Positions 5,286-12,317 of a stretch of DNA of 12,317 bases are shown here, one piece after another. Origin of the DNA: Propionibacteriaceae bacterium (GTDB lineage: Bacteria > Actinomycetota > Actinomycetes > Propionibacteriales > Propionibacteriaceae); assembly GCA_024636075.1 (NCBI GenBank), contig JAGXHS010000141.1, positions 1-12,317 of the forward strand. Direction: 5' to 3'. A model generated the notes under the pieces. The model did not search any database and was not told the origin of the DNA. It worked only from the letters and a program-made list of their open reading frames with translations. The stretch's first letter is position 1. The number at the start of each line of letters is the position of its first letter. The position numbers were made by a program, and so were the translations under genes.

Positions 5286-6902
5286 GTGAACGACCCGACC
5301 TGGATCAGCATTCTGCCGCCAGTGCTGGCGATCATCCTGGTGCTCACCACGAAGAAGGTGCTGCTCAGCCTTGGCACCGGCGTGCTGAGCGCTGCCTTCA
5401 TCGTCTCTGCCTACAGCCCGTGGGCCACCCTCAAGCTGAGCTGGGACTCGTTCTTCGGACTGTTCTGGAGCGATGGTGCGGTCAACACCTATTACGTGTT
5501 CATCCTGATCTTCACATTGATGCTGGGGATGATTGCCTCCCTGATCATGATGTCTGGTGGTAGTGCCGCCTTCTCTGACTGGGCCGTGGAGCGCATCCGG
5601 ACCCGCAGGGGCGCCATGGGGCTGGGAGCCATCCTGGGCATCATCATCTTCATCGACGACTATTTCAACGCACTCGCCGTCGGCCAGGTGGTGCGACCTG
5701 TCACGGACCGGCATCGTGTCGCCCGTGCCAAGCTCGCCTACCTGATCGACTCCACGTCCGCTCCGGTAGCTGTGCTGGCGCCGTTCTCCAGTTGGGGTGC
5801 CAGCATCATCGGCATCATGGCTCCGATCGTGGCGGCGTCAACGCTCGGCATCAGCGACGTCGAAGCTTTCATCGGTGCCGCCGGCGCCAACTACTACGCC
5901 ATGGCGGCCATCATCGTCGTCGGTCTGGCGGTGTGGTTCCAGATCGATCTGGGTAGCATGCGGAAGGAAGAACGCCGCGCCATCGGCGAGGGCAAGACCT
6001 TCAACTCCGATGATGAGATTCCCGGCGAACTGGCACAGGGCCTGCCGGTCCACGAGCCCGGTGCGAAGCGATCGCTGGTGGTTCCCTTCCTGGCGCTGGT
6101 GGCTGGTGTGCTTGGGGGCATCGCCTACACCGGCTACACCGGGGCGGACGAGCCCAGCTGGTCAGTGCTGAGCCTGCTGTCGAACACTGATGTCACCAAG
6201 GCACTGATCTTCGGTGGCGTGCTCGGTCTGGCGAGTGCGCTGTTCTACTACACGCGCTACACGGCGGAGAATCCCCGCTTCTCTCGCGCCACTTTCGGTA
6301 GGGGACTCCTCGAGGGCATCAAGTCGATGCTGCCGGCCGTCTACATCCTGCTGCTGGCGTGGGTGCTCGGGTCACTGATCTCCGACCTCGGAACTGGCCA
6401 ATACCTCGGCGGTCTGGTCGAGGCGGCGAACCTGCCACCGCAGTGGCTGGTTCCGGTGATGTTCGTGATGGCCGGCGCGATGGCCTTCTCCACCGGTACC
6501 TCGTGGGGTTCCTTCGGCATCCTGCTACCGATCGCCGGTGACATCATGAACGCCGTCGGCGATTCCCAGCTGCTGCTGCCCGCCTTCGGTGCGGTGTTGG
6601 CAGGAGCCGTGTTCGGGGACCATTGCTCGCCGATCTCGGACACCACCATCCTTTCCTCAACCGGGGCCGGCTGCAACGCGATCACGCACGTCACCACCCA
6701 GTTGCCCTACGCCCTTGGCGGAGCGGTGGGGGCACTGGCCGGCTACGTGATGTTGGCCGCCACCGGCAGCGGTTGGGTCGGTTTCATGTCCATGGTCGTG
6801 GTTCTGGTGAGTATGGCGCTGCTGGCTCGCGCAGTGCTGGAAAAGCTGGACGACGAGTCTGTCGGTTGGCAGCAGCCAGCAGAGGCAGCGGTCAACAGCT
6901 GA
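5286..6902 (+). CDS. NhaC-family Na+/H+ antiporter
   Basis: The 538-residue product is a polytopic inner-membrane transporter of the NhaC type, which usually exchange Na+ for H+, although some relatives swap dicarboxylates or other organic ions. Family signatures are FIDDYFNALAVG (122-133), LAPFSSWGASIIGIMAP (164-180), FSTGTSWGSFGILLPIAGD (401-419) and GDHCSPISDTTILSSTGAG (444-462), where the acidic and polar residues line the ion path. About ten to twelve hydrophobic segments are visible, with a charged cytoplasmic loop near 223-262 (MRKEERRAIGEGK...HEPGAKR). The length fits the family. The GTG start at 5286 has a strong AGGAG site 5 nt upstream. The gene lies between the M50B-like protease and radA; radA follows after 58 nt but appears to have its own promoter. 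The transported ion is not certain. Confidence 0.88.
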   Translation: MNDPTWISILPPVLAIILVLTTKKVLLSLGTGVLSAAFIVSAYSPWATLKLSWDSFFGLFWSDGAVNTYYVFILIFTLMLGMIASLIMMSGGSAAFSDWAVERIRTRRGAMGLGAILGIIIFIDDYFNALAVGQVVRPVTDRHRVARAKLAYLIDSTSAPVAVLAPFSSWGASIIGIMAPIVAASTLGISDVEAFIGAAGANYYAMAAIIVVGLAVWFQIDLGSMRKEERRAIGEGKTFNSDDEIPGELAQGLPVHEPGAKRSLVVPFLALVAGVLGGIAYTGYTGADEPSWSVLSLLSNTDVTKALIFGGVLGLASALFYYTRYTAENPRFSRATFGRGLLEGIKSMLPAVYILLLAWVLGSLISDLGTGQYLGGLVEAANLPPQWLVPVMFVMAGAMAFSTGTSWGSFGILLPIAGDIMNAVGDSQLLLPAFGAVLAGAVFGDHCSPISDTTILSSTGAGCNAITHVTTQLPYALGGAVGALAGYVMLAATGSGWVGFMSMVVVLVSMALLARAVLEKLDDESVGWQQPAEAAVNS

Positions 6903-6947
6903 GCTGCTGGGGCAGACTGTCGCAGCGCTGCTGTCACCGCAGTTCCC

Positions 6948-6953
6948 TAGAGT
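6948..6953 (+). promoter_or_regulatory. -10 box of a leaderless radA promoter
   Basis: TAGAGT fits the actinobacterial TAnnnT consensus and ends 7 nt before the ATG at 6961, which places the likely transcription start on the A of the start codon. No Shine-Dalgarno stretch is present. It therefore favours ATG 6961 over the in-frame GTG at 6952, which lies within the -10 box. No clear -35 box is seen. Confidence 0.5.
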
Positions 6954-6960
6954 GTCTGCC

Positions 6961-8349
6961 ATGGCCCGCACCGCATCGAAGAGTTCTGCAAGCTACGTCT
7001 GCACCGAGTGCGGCTGGTCGACGGTTCGCTGGGTGGGCCGATGCGGCGAGTGCCAGACCTGGGGCAGCGTCGCCGAGCGGGGAGCACGCAAGCCCACCAG
7101 CGTCGCCGCCCAGGCTCCGGAACGTCGCGCCGTGCCAATATCCTCCGTACCGAGTGACGCCACTGCCCGCCACCTGACCGGCGTCGGGGAACTCGATCGT
7201 GTGTTGGGTGGGGGGCTGGTTCCGGGAGCGGCGGTGCTGCTCGCAGGAGAGCCAGGTGTGGGCAAGTCGACACTGCTCCTGAATCTGGCTGCGAAATGGG
7301 CGGACAGCGGGCGTCGCACCCTGTACATCAGCGGTGAGGAGTCCGCCGCCCAGGTCCGGCTGCGGGCCGGGCGCACCGGAGCATTGGCCGCGGAGCTGTA
7401 CCTCGCTGCCGAGACCGATTTGGCGACGGTGCTCGGTCACATCGAGCAGACCGAGCCGAGTTTGTTGGTCGTTGATTCGGTGCAGACCATCAGTACCGCC
7501 GACGCTGATGGTTCACCCGGCGGCGTGTCGCAGGTGCGGGAGGTGACCGGAGCTCTGGTGCGGGTCGCGAAACGTTGTGGGATGGCGGTCCTGATCGTTG
7601 GTCACGTCACCAAGGACGGCAGCATCGCTGGCCCCCGGATGGTGGAGCACCTGGTTGATGTGGTGCTGAGCTTCGAGGGAGATCGACATTCGGGGTTCCG
7701 AATGGTGCGCGCGGTGAAGAACCGCTTCGGCCCCGCGGACGAGGTGGGCTGCTTCGAAATGAGTGACGGCGGCATCGTCGAGGTGAGCGACCCTTCCGGT
7801 CTGTTCACCAGCCATCACGACACGCCCGTGCCGGGGACCAGCGTCACGGTGTCGATGGAGGGCCGGCGTCCATTGCTTGCCGAGATCCAGGCTCTGGTCG
7901 CCCCGGCAGCGAATCCGAATTCACCGCGCCGCGCCACGAACGGCGTTGAAGCCTCCAGAGTGGCGATGGTGTTGGCCGTCCTCGAACGCAAGGCGCACCT
8001 GACGTTGGCTGCCCGCGATGTGTACGTGTCCACCGTGGGCGGCGCGAAGCTGGTCGATCCGTCGGCGGATCTGGCGATGGCGCTCGCCGTTGCCTCGGCA
8101 AGTGTCGAGCGCAACCATCCCCAGCGCGTGGTCGCAATGGGAGAGGTGGGTCTGGCCGGTGACCTGCGCAGGGTTCCAGGGATGGAGCGACGCGTCGCGG
8201 AGGCCGCCCGAATGGGTTTTCAGTTGGCGCTGGTTCCAACCAACTCACGCAATCCGTCGCAGCGGCTGCCACGGATGAACGGGCTGAAGGTGGTCGAGGT
8301 GGAGAGTCTGCTGGATGCGTTGGGGGTGCTTGACCTACGTCGCGCCTGA
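6961..8349 (+). CDS. radA: DNA repair protein RadA, recombination helicase
   Basis: RadA is a RecA-like hexameric ATPase that drives branch migration during recombinational repair. The 462-residue product has all the parts: a four-cysteine zinc finger (Cys14, Cys17, Cys28, Cys31), Walker A GEPGVGKST (96-104), Walker B LLVVDSVQT (168-176), the RadA-specific KNRFG motif (253-257), and a C-terminal Lon-protease-like domain from about residue 290 (ARDVYVSTVGGAKL, then ADLAMALAVASAS) that lacks protease activity in the family. The start is ATG 6961 on the leaderless-promoter argument; GTG 6952 would add three residues. radA is often next to disA in Gram-positive bacteria, where RadA and DisA are functionally linked; here the two genes point away from each other about 3 kb apart. 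The stop lies 7 nt from that of the convergent glyoxalase-like gene. Confidence 0.97.
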   Translation: MARTASKSSASYVCTECGWSTVRWVGRCGECQTWGSVAERGARKPTSVAAQAPERRAVPISSVPSDATARHLTGVGELDRVLGGGLVPGAAVLLAGEPGVGKSTLLLNLAAKWADSGRRTLYISGEESAAQVRLRAGRTGALAAELYLAAETDLATVLGHIEQTEPSLLVVDSVQTISTADADGSPGGVSQVREVTGALVRVAKRCGMAVLIVGHVTKDGSIAGPRMVEHLVDVVLSFEGDRHSGFRMVRAVKNRFGPADEVGCFEMSDGGIVEVSDPSGLFTSHHDTPVPGTSVTVSMEGRRPLLAEIQALVAPAANPNSPRRATNGVEASRVAMVLAVLERKAHLTLAARDVYVSTVGGAKLVDPSADLAMALAVASASVERNHPQRVVAMGEVGLAGDLRRVPGMERRVAEAARMGFQLALVPTNSRNPSQRLPRMNGLKVVEVESLLDALGVLDLRRA

Positions 8350-8360
8350 GCCGGACTCAG
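8346..8360. terminator. Small hairpin between two convergent stops
   Basis: CTGAG (8346-8350) and CTCAG (8356-8360) form a 5-bp stem with a 5-nt loop that includes or touches both stop codons, of radA (8347-8349) and of the convergent gene (8359-8357). The stem is short and lacks a T-run, so a terminator role is weakly supported. Confidence 0.25.
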
Positions 8361-8995
8361 ATGCGGACTTCTCCCTTGCCGGGAACGTCGAAGACGACCG
8401 CATCCAGCCCGGGGTGGCCGTTGCGCGAATGGAAGTTCATCGTCACCCCGTCGAAGCTGTCGCCGACACCCTGCCCGAGCCATTCCTCGACGCGCGGCTT
8501 GCTGCCGCTGAATTCGATTTCGGTGAGCCGGATGTCCCCGCCCAGCATGATCGGCTTCAAGGTGTCGTCGCTCAGCCACTTCAGGAAGTAGGGCAGCTGC
8601 GGATCGGCCATCAAGCCCTTGATGCCGATCTGCTCCCACTCCAACAGTCGTCCGTCGGGGAAATGCCTGGAGCCTGGCACGGCCTTGCGCTCGAGCCTTG
8701 CCTCGTAGGGGCTCAGATCATCGACCGAGATGACCCAGCCGAGCCAGCCGCCACCCAGTTCGGAGCGGGCTCGAACGGCCTGGCCGTAGAGCGCCTTGTC
8801 GGCCGCTGGGTGATCGAGCACCTCGACAACCTCGAGATAGCGTTGGTCCGACAGCGGCAGGATGTGATTCCTCGTGCCGAAACGGGGATGGAACCCGCCG
8901 TCCTTGAACTTGGCACCCAACAGGCCACCCAGACGCTCGACCTCAGCGTTGAGGCCCTCCGGTCCAGCAGCAAACACAAGATGGTCGACATGCAT
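8357..8995 (-). CDS. Glyoxalase-like (VOC-fold) protein
   Basis: The 212-residue product starts with MHVDHLVFAAG, the typical first strand of vicinal-oxygen-chelate proteins, followed by GGFHPRFGTRNHILPLSD and RYLEVVEV, which fit the glyoxalase-like subfamily of Pfam Glyoxalase_3. Such proteins bind a metal through His/Glu residues (here probably His5 and Glu55 or Glu58) and act in isomerisation or ring cleavage, or merely bind ligands; I cannot name a reaction. A second half (about 120-212) forms the other beta-alpha repeat, ending with HSRNGHPGLDAVVFDVPG. The ATG at 8995 is at the family start. There is no good ribosome binding site; an AACAAT box lies 6 nt upstream on the minus strand. It is divergent from the sugar isomerase gene with 77 nt between, so the two may share control. 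Confidence 0.82.
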   Translation of the reverse strand: MHVDHLVFAAGPEGLNAEVERLGGLLGAKFKDGGFHPRFGTRNHILPLSDQRYLEVVEVLDHPAADKALYGQAVRARSELGGGWLGWVISVDDLSPYEARLERKAVPGSRHFPDGRLLEWEQIGIKGLMADPQLPYFLKWLSDDTLKPIMLGGDIRLTEIEFSGSKPRVEEWLGQGVGDSFDGVTMNFHSRNGHPGLDAVVFDVPGKGEVRI

Positions 8996-9060
8996 GGGTA
9001 CATTGTTGCGTCCCGAGGGGCCTTACGCGAATCGAGGGCGTCCGGGCCGTCTTGGCGCGG

Positions 9061-9066
9061 TAGGTT
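9061..9066 (+). promoter_or_regulatory. -10 box of a leaderless promoter for the isomerase gene
   Basis: TAGGTT fits TAnnnT and ends 6 nt before the GTG at 9073, as expected for a leaderless transcript. It supports GTG 9073 over the in-frame ATG at 9136. There is no clear -35 box. Confidence 0.45.
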
Positions 9067-9072
9067 TGGGGT

Positions 9073-9933
9073 GTGAACGACATCAACACCCTCCGACGAG
9101 ACGACGCGGAGAATCGCCAGTCCGGCGCGACGAGCATGGTGGCACTGTCGACGAGTTCGGTGTATCCCGAGAAGACGTCCAGCGGATTCGAACTGGCGGC
9201 CAACCTCGGCTACGACGGAATCGAGCTGATGGTGGGTATCGACCCGAGTGCCAGCGATGTCGACGCGATGGTCAGTCTGCAGCAGTACCACCAGGTGTCG
9301 GTGGTCTCGGTGCATGCGCCGTGTCTGCTGGTGACGACCGGAACCTGGGGTCGCGACCCGTGGGAGAAATTGCAGAGATCGGGCGAGGCAGCTCAGCGGC
9401 TGGGCGCCGACGTGGTCGTGGTGCATCCACCCTTTCGGTGGCAGCGCGACTACGCGACGGGGTTCGTCGACGGCATTCGGCGGCTCAACCAGGAGAGCGG
9501 CGTCACTTTTGCGGTGGAGAACATGTACCCGTGGCGGACGCCCGGCGTGCCCTTCCAGGCGTACATGCCGAGTTGGGATCCGACCGAGCTCGACTATGAA
9601 TTCCTCACCCTCGACCTGTCGCATGCTTCGACGGCCCAGCAGCAGTCATTGACCTACGTCGAGAAGTGGGGGGATCGGTTGAAGCACGTCCACCTGACTG
9701 ACGGCGCCGGATCGCTCAAGGACGAACATCTGCTGCCCGGTGAGGGCGACCAGCGGGCCTTTGCCCTGTTGGAGGAGTTGTCACGGCGCAGTTTCAGTGG
9801 CCACATCGTGTTGGAGGTCAACACCAGGAGGCAACGCTCCCGGGCGGAGCGGGAGGAAGTACTGGGGGGCTGCCTGGCCGACATGCGCCGTCATCTGCGC
9901 ATTGGGGCGCCGGGCAGCGAATCGGCCCAGTGA
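9073..9933 (+). CDS. Sugar phosphate isomerase/epimerase (TIM barrel, AP endonuclease 2 family)
   Basis: The 286-residue product has the xylose-isomerase-like TIM barrel fold. Metal-site segments appear in order: VSVHAPCLL (79-86), VVVHPPFRW (His118), FAVENMYPWR (Glu149), LTLDLSHAS (Asp181, His184), LKHVHLTDG (His205, His207) and IVLEVNTRR (Glu248). These fit a divalent-metal enzyme that isomerises or epimerises a sugar, or relatives of endonuclease IV. The substrate is unknown. The first 21 residues (to ATG 9136) are polar and not part of the barrel; I kept GTG 9073 because of the leaderless promoter. The proline dehydrogenase gene follows about 60 nt later in the same direction. From memory, proteins of this type also lie near proline genes (proC) in mycobacteria, so a link with proline metabolism is possible but unproven. 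Confidence 0.85.
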   Translation: MNDINTLRRDDAENRQSGATSMVALSTSSVYPEKTSSGFELAANLGYDGIELMVGIDPSASDVDAMVSLQQYHQVSVVSVHAPCLLVTTGTWGRDPWEKLQRSGEAAQRLGADVVVVHPPFRWQRDYATGFVDGIRRLNQESGVTFAVENMYPWRTPGVPFQAYMPSWDPTELDYEFLTLDLSHASTAQQQSLTYVEKWGDRLKHVHLTDGAGSLKDEHLLPGEGDQRAFALLEELSRRSFSGHIVLEVNTRRQRSRAEREEVLGGCLADMRRHLRIGAPGSESAQ

Positions 9934-9937
9934 GCGG

Positions 9938-9988
9938 TAGGGTCACAGAAATCTGATCGAAGACCAGGGCGACCGAAGAGGTTGGGAG
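9938..9988 (+). promoter_or_regulatory. Candidate promoter and ribosome binding site of the proline dehydrogenase gene
   Basis: TAGGGT (9938-9943) is a good -10 box without a clear -35; it would give a leader of about 45 nt. GGGAG (9984-9988) lies 5 nt before ATG 9994, and GAAGAGG (9975-9981) lies 6 nt before the alternative in-frame GTG 9988. Unlike its neighbours, this gene therefore has a leader with a ribosome binding site. Confidence 0.4.
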
Positions 9989-9993
9989 TGACG

Positions 9994-10923
9994 ATGTTCT
10001 CCGAAATGATGCTTCGGGTGGGTGGCCACGGCAAGGTCCGGGAGTTGGTCACGATGGCTCCGGGCAGCCGCGACATGATCAAACGCTTCGTTGCCGGGGA
10101 GGATTTGGAGCAGACCGTCCCGGTGCTGCTGGATCTGTCCAGCAAAGGTCTGCGGACCACCATCGATTTCCTCGGTGAGGACATCGACGACATCGCTGCC
10201 GCCAGTGAAACCGCAGACATCTACGTCAGCGCACTCGAGCGGCTCGCTGCCGAAGGTCTGACGCCGGCATGTGAAGTGTCACTGAAGTTGTCGGCCGTCG
10301 GCCTGCAGTTGGGCGGCGACCGGCACACACTCGCCCGCGACAACGCCGCCCGGATCTGTTCAGCGGCCCGCAATGCCGGCACCACGGTGACACTCGACAT
10401 GGAGGACCACACCACCACTGATGCCACCCTGGCTGTGCTCTTCGAGCTGCGGGAGGACTTCCCGGACACCGGTGCGGTCGTCCAGGGGTACCTGCGGCGC
10501 ACTGAGGGTGATTGCCGGGACCTGGCCGGCGCAGGCAGTCGGGTCAGGCTGTGCAAGGGGGCATACCTGGAACCCGAGTCAGTTGCCTACACCGACAAGC
10601 ACCAGGTCAACCTTTCCTACGTCAGGTGCCTGAAGGTGCTGATGGAGGGCAAGGGGTACCCCATGGTGGCGAGCCACGACCCCAAGATGATCACGATCGC
10701 CGACGATCTGGCGAGGCGCAACAACAGGACCGCCGACGATTTCGAGTTCCAGATGCTGTACGGCATCAGGCCACTGGAGCAGCGGCGTCTGGTTGACTGC
10801 GGGCGCACCGTGCGGGTCTACGTGCCCTATGGCACTGACTGGTACGGCTACTTCCTGAGACGGCTGGCGGAACGACCCGCCAATTCCATGTTCTTCGCCA
10901 GGTCACTGATCTCGCGCCGCTGA
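9994..10923 (+). CDS. Proline dehydrogenase (monofunctional, FAD-dependent)
   Basis: Proline dehydrogenase oxidises L-proline to pyrroline-5-carboxylate with FAD, passing electrons to the respiratory chain at the membrane: the first step of proline breakdown to glutamate. The 309 residues form one (beta/alpha)8 barrel, the size of monofunctional bacterial enzymes (about 300-330). Signatures are EVSLKLSAVG (Lys98), TLDMED (Asp135), VVQGYLRRT (161-170), VRLCKGAY (184-191), EFQMLYGI (251-258) and YVPYGTDWYGYFLRRLAERPAN (276-297; the double Arg binds the proline carboxylate). All key residues are present. I chose ATG 9994 (GGGAG site); GTG 9988 or TTG 9982 would add two or four residues. The partner pyrroline-5-carboxylate dehydrogenase is not in the window. 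The membrane protease gene follows after 3 nt, so the two are translationally coupled. Confidence 0.95.
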   Translation: MFSEMMLRVGGHGKVRELVTMAPGSRDMIKRFVAGEDLEQTVPVLLDLSSKGLRTTIDFLGEDIDDIAAASETADIYVSALERLAAEGLTPACEVSLKLSAVGLQLGGDRHTLARDNAARICSAARNAGTTVTLDMEDHTTTDATLAVLFELREDFPDTGAVVQGYLRRTEGDCRDLAGAGSRVRLCKGAYLEPESVAYTDKHQVNLSYVRCLKVLMEGKGYPMVASHDPKMITIADDLARRNNRTADDFEFQMLYGIRPLEQRRLVDCGRTVRVYVPYGTDWYGYFLRRLAERPANSMFFARSLISRR

Positions 10924-10926
10924 CCC

Positions 10927-11754
10927 GTGGGTGCTGAGTCGCGGTCGGGCGCCGCCACAGGCGGTGCAGCGGGGATCATTGATCCGCTCCCCGCGGGGCG
11001 TCAGCGTCGTCTGCTGCACTGTGAAGTGTTGATCGTGCTCGGGCTCTCATTGGGACAGTCAGCGGTCTACTCCGTACTACAGATCACGGATCGGCTCACC
11101 CGAGCTGAGGTGCTGTCGCAGCAAACCACCTCGATGAACGTCTCCCGAGCCGCCGACCGGCCATGGCTGGACCTCTCCTACCAGCTTGCCAACGTCACTT
11201 TCGGTTTGGTGCCGGTACTGCTGGCGCTGTACCTGCTGCTCACGGTGCGTGTCCCCAGCTCGGGCGTCTGGGCAGCGGTGGGCACCGCACCGTCGAAGCC
11301 GCTGCAGGACTGGAGCAGAGGAGTCCTGCTTGCGGCCGCGATCGGTATTCCCGGACTGGCCTTGTATCTCTTCGCCCGGTGGCTGGGCATCAACACCACC
11401 GTGGCCGCGGCCAACCTCACCAGCCAGTGGTGGACGACTCCGGTGCTGGTCGCTGCGGCAGCGATGAACGCCTTCCTGGAGGAGTTCGTGATGATCGGCT
11501 ACCTGTTCACCCGCTGGCGTCAGGTCGCCTGGAAACCAGTGACCATCCTCGTGACCAGTGCGGTGCTCCGGGGCACCTACCACCTGTACCAAGGCTTCGG
11601 TGGCTTCCTCGGCAACATCATCATGGGACTCATCCTGGGATTGGTCTTCCTTCGTACCCGCCGGGTCTGGCCGCTGGTGATCGCCCATTTCCTGCTCGAC
11701 GTGTTCTCCTTCGTCGGGTACAGCCTGCTGAAGCCGCACGTCAGCTGGTTGTGA
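10927..11754 (+). CDS. CPBP-family intramembrane metalloprotease
   Basis: The 275-residue product has about six to seven membrane helices and the CPBP (CaaX protease / bacteriocin-processing, Rce1-like) signature: Glu185-Glu186 in LEEFVMIGYLFTR, then LRGTYHLYQGFGGFLGN (214-230) with His219, then IAHFLLDV (252-259) with His254 and Asp258. The usual EExxxR motif lacks its Arg here (EEFVMI); from memory this variant with VGYLLTR-type continuation is frequent in actinobacterial members, so it is probably a subfamily trait and not a defect. The role in the cell is unknown; relatives cut prenylated or secreted peptides or serve bacteriocin immunity. GTG 10927 starts 3 nt after the proline dehydrogenase stop. 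No ribosome binding site is separate from that gene, which suggests translational coupling. The first about 30 residues are a soluble cytoplasmic tail. Confidence 0.85.
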   Translation: MGAESRSGAATGGAAGIIDPLPAGRQRRLLHCEVLIVLGLSLGQSAVYSVLQITDRLTRAEVLSQQTTSMNVSRAADRPWLDLSYQLANVTFGLVPVLLALYLLLTVRVPSSGVWAAVGTAPSKPLQDWSRGVLLAAAIGIPGLALYLFARWLGINTTVAAANLTSQWWTTPVLVAAAAMNAFLEEFVMIGYLFTRWRQVAWKPVTILVTSAVLRGTYHLYQGFGGFLGNIIMGLILGLVFLRTRRVWPLVIAHFLLDVFSFVGYSLLKPHVSWL

Positions 11755-11799
11755 GCCAACAACCGATGGGACGCGATCGGCCGGGCCGGTGGCGCACCG

Positions 11800-11805
11800 T
11801 AGGAT
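11800..11805 (+). promoter_or_regulatory. -10 box of a leaderless asd promoter
   Basis: TAGGAT fits TAnnnT and ends 7 nt before the ATG at 11813, the same spacing as at radA. There is no Shine-Dalgarno stretch. The gene therefore probably starts its own transcript 58 nt after the preceding stop. Confidence 0.5.
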
Positions 11806-11812
11806 GACAGCC

Positions 11813-12317
11813 ATGCGTGTTGGAGTTTTCGGAGCCACCGGACAGGTGGGCGGTGTGATGCGAGACCTGCTGGCCGAGCGCGGGTATCCGGTCACGAAGA
11901 TTCGGTTCTTCGCCTCGGAGCGTTCAGCCGGCAAGCAACTGCATTTCAAAGGGCAATCGGTCGAGGTGGAGGACACTGCAACGGCAGACTTCGCCGGACT
12001 GGACGTCGCGTTGTTCTCCGCCGGCAAGGCGTCATCGCTGGAACATGCTCCGGCAGTGGCTGCCGCGGGAGCAGTGGTGATTGACAATTCCTCCGCCTGG
12101 CGGATGGATCCAGATGTCCCGTTGGTGGTCAGTGAAGTGAACCCCCAGGACGCGATCAACCCACCGAAGGGCATCATTGCGAACCCGAACTGCACCACGA
12201 TGGCTGCGATGCCGGTGCTCAAGCCCCTCCATGATGCGGCCGGCCTGACGCGCCTGGTGGTGGCCACCTACCAAGCCATCTCCGGTACAGGTGGGATTGC
12301 CGTCCAGATGGCTGAGC
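11813..12317 (+). CDS. asd: Aspartate-semialdehyde dehydrogenase, N-terminal part
   Basis: Asd reduces aspartyl phosphate to aspartate semialdehyde with NADPH, the branch point towards lysine/diaminopimelate, threonine and methionine. Only the first 168 codons are in the window (the family has about 340 residues). The N-terminus MRVGVFGATGQVGGVM has the nucleotide-binding GATGxxG motif (7-13). RFFASERSAGKQL (31-43), LFSAGKASS (67-75), VVIDNSSAWRMDPDVPLVVSEVN (88-110) and NPNCTTM (124-130, catalytic Cys127) follow, ending at ISGTGG near the edge. No stop or frameshift is seen. ATG 11813 fits the family start and the leaderless promoter. In many actinobacteria a lysC aspartokinase gene lies just upstream of asd; here it does not, so asd is separate from lysC, at least on this side. 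Confidence 0.95.
   Translation, partial: MRVGVFGATGQVGGVMRDLLAERGYPVTKIRFFASERSAGKQLHFKGQSVEVEDTATADFAGLDVALFSAGKASSLEHAPAVAAAGAVVIDNSSAWRMDPDVPLVVSEVNPQDAINPPKGIIANPNCTTMAAMPVLKPLHDAAGLTRLVVATYQAISGTGGIAVQMAE

Noticed and set aside
11077..12267. Minus-strand open frame of 396 codons across the CPBP and asd genes
   Set aside because: It is antisense to two recognisable genes and an intergenic promoter, with no domain in its translation.
1..12317. Mobile element, prophage or defence system
   Set aside because: No transposase, integrase, phage structural gene, toxin-antitoxin pair, terminal inverted repeat with target duplication or CRISPR repeat was seen; GC content and codon use look even across the genes.

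Overview
The window is a stretch of ordinary chromosome from a high-GC Gram-positive bacterium, most likely an actinobacterium. The signs are high GC with GC-rich third codon positions, frequent GTG starts, a DisA/RadA pair, and several genes whose -10 box (TAnnnT) lies only 6-7 nt before the start codon, as in the leaderless transcripts common in actinobacteria. The order Propionibacteriales is possible, but I cannot fix it from this sequence. I see no RNA genes, CRISPR array, phage genes or insertion sequences.

Layout, left to right. (1) 164-886 (-) encodes a small three-helix membrane protein of unknown function. A strong 15-bp inverted repeat follows it, and a promoter region rich in short repeats precedes it. 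(2) 887-1394 has no gene but is full of repeats and one large hairpin. (3) 1395-2553 (+) holds a D-2-hydroxyacid dehydrogenase and a 72-residue S4 RNA-binding protein. (4) 2584-2838 (-) is the relic of a serine carboxypeptidase (S10) lying directly downstream of disA. (5) disA (2852-3943, -) encodes a diadenylate cyclase / DNA-integrity protein. (6) 4139-4855 (-) encodes an M50B-like membrane metalloprotease. (7) After a 430-bp gene-free leader region, 5286-6902 (+) encodes an NhaC-type Na+/H+ antiporter, followed by radA (6961-8349, +). (8) A glyoxalase-like protein (8357-8995, -) converges on radA and diverges from a rightward group: sugar phosphate isomerase/epimerase, proline dehydrogenase, CPBP-family membrane protease, and the start of aspartate-semialdehyde dehydrogenase, which runs off the right edge.

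Functional themes are genome maintenance and c-di-AMP signalling (disA, radA), ion homeostasis (antiporter), proline catabolism and aspartate-family amino acid synthesis. disA and radA, often adjacent in Gram-positive bacteria, are here divergent and separated by the protease and antiporter genes. A link between c-di-AMP and the antiporter is an attractive idea but rests on proximity alone.

I found no clearly new multi-gene system. The points most worth checking are the carboxypeptidase relic, the DGG (instead of DGA) motif in DisA, a palindrome over the disA promoter, the repeat and hairpin region at 984-1175, and the two-hairpin leader of the antiporter gene.
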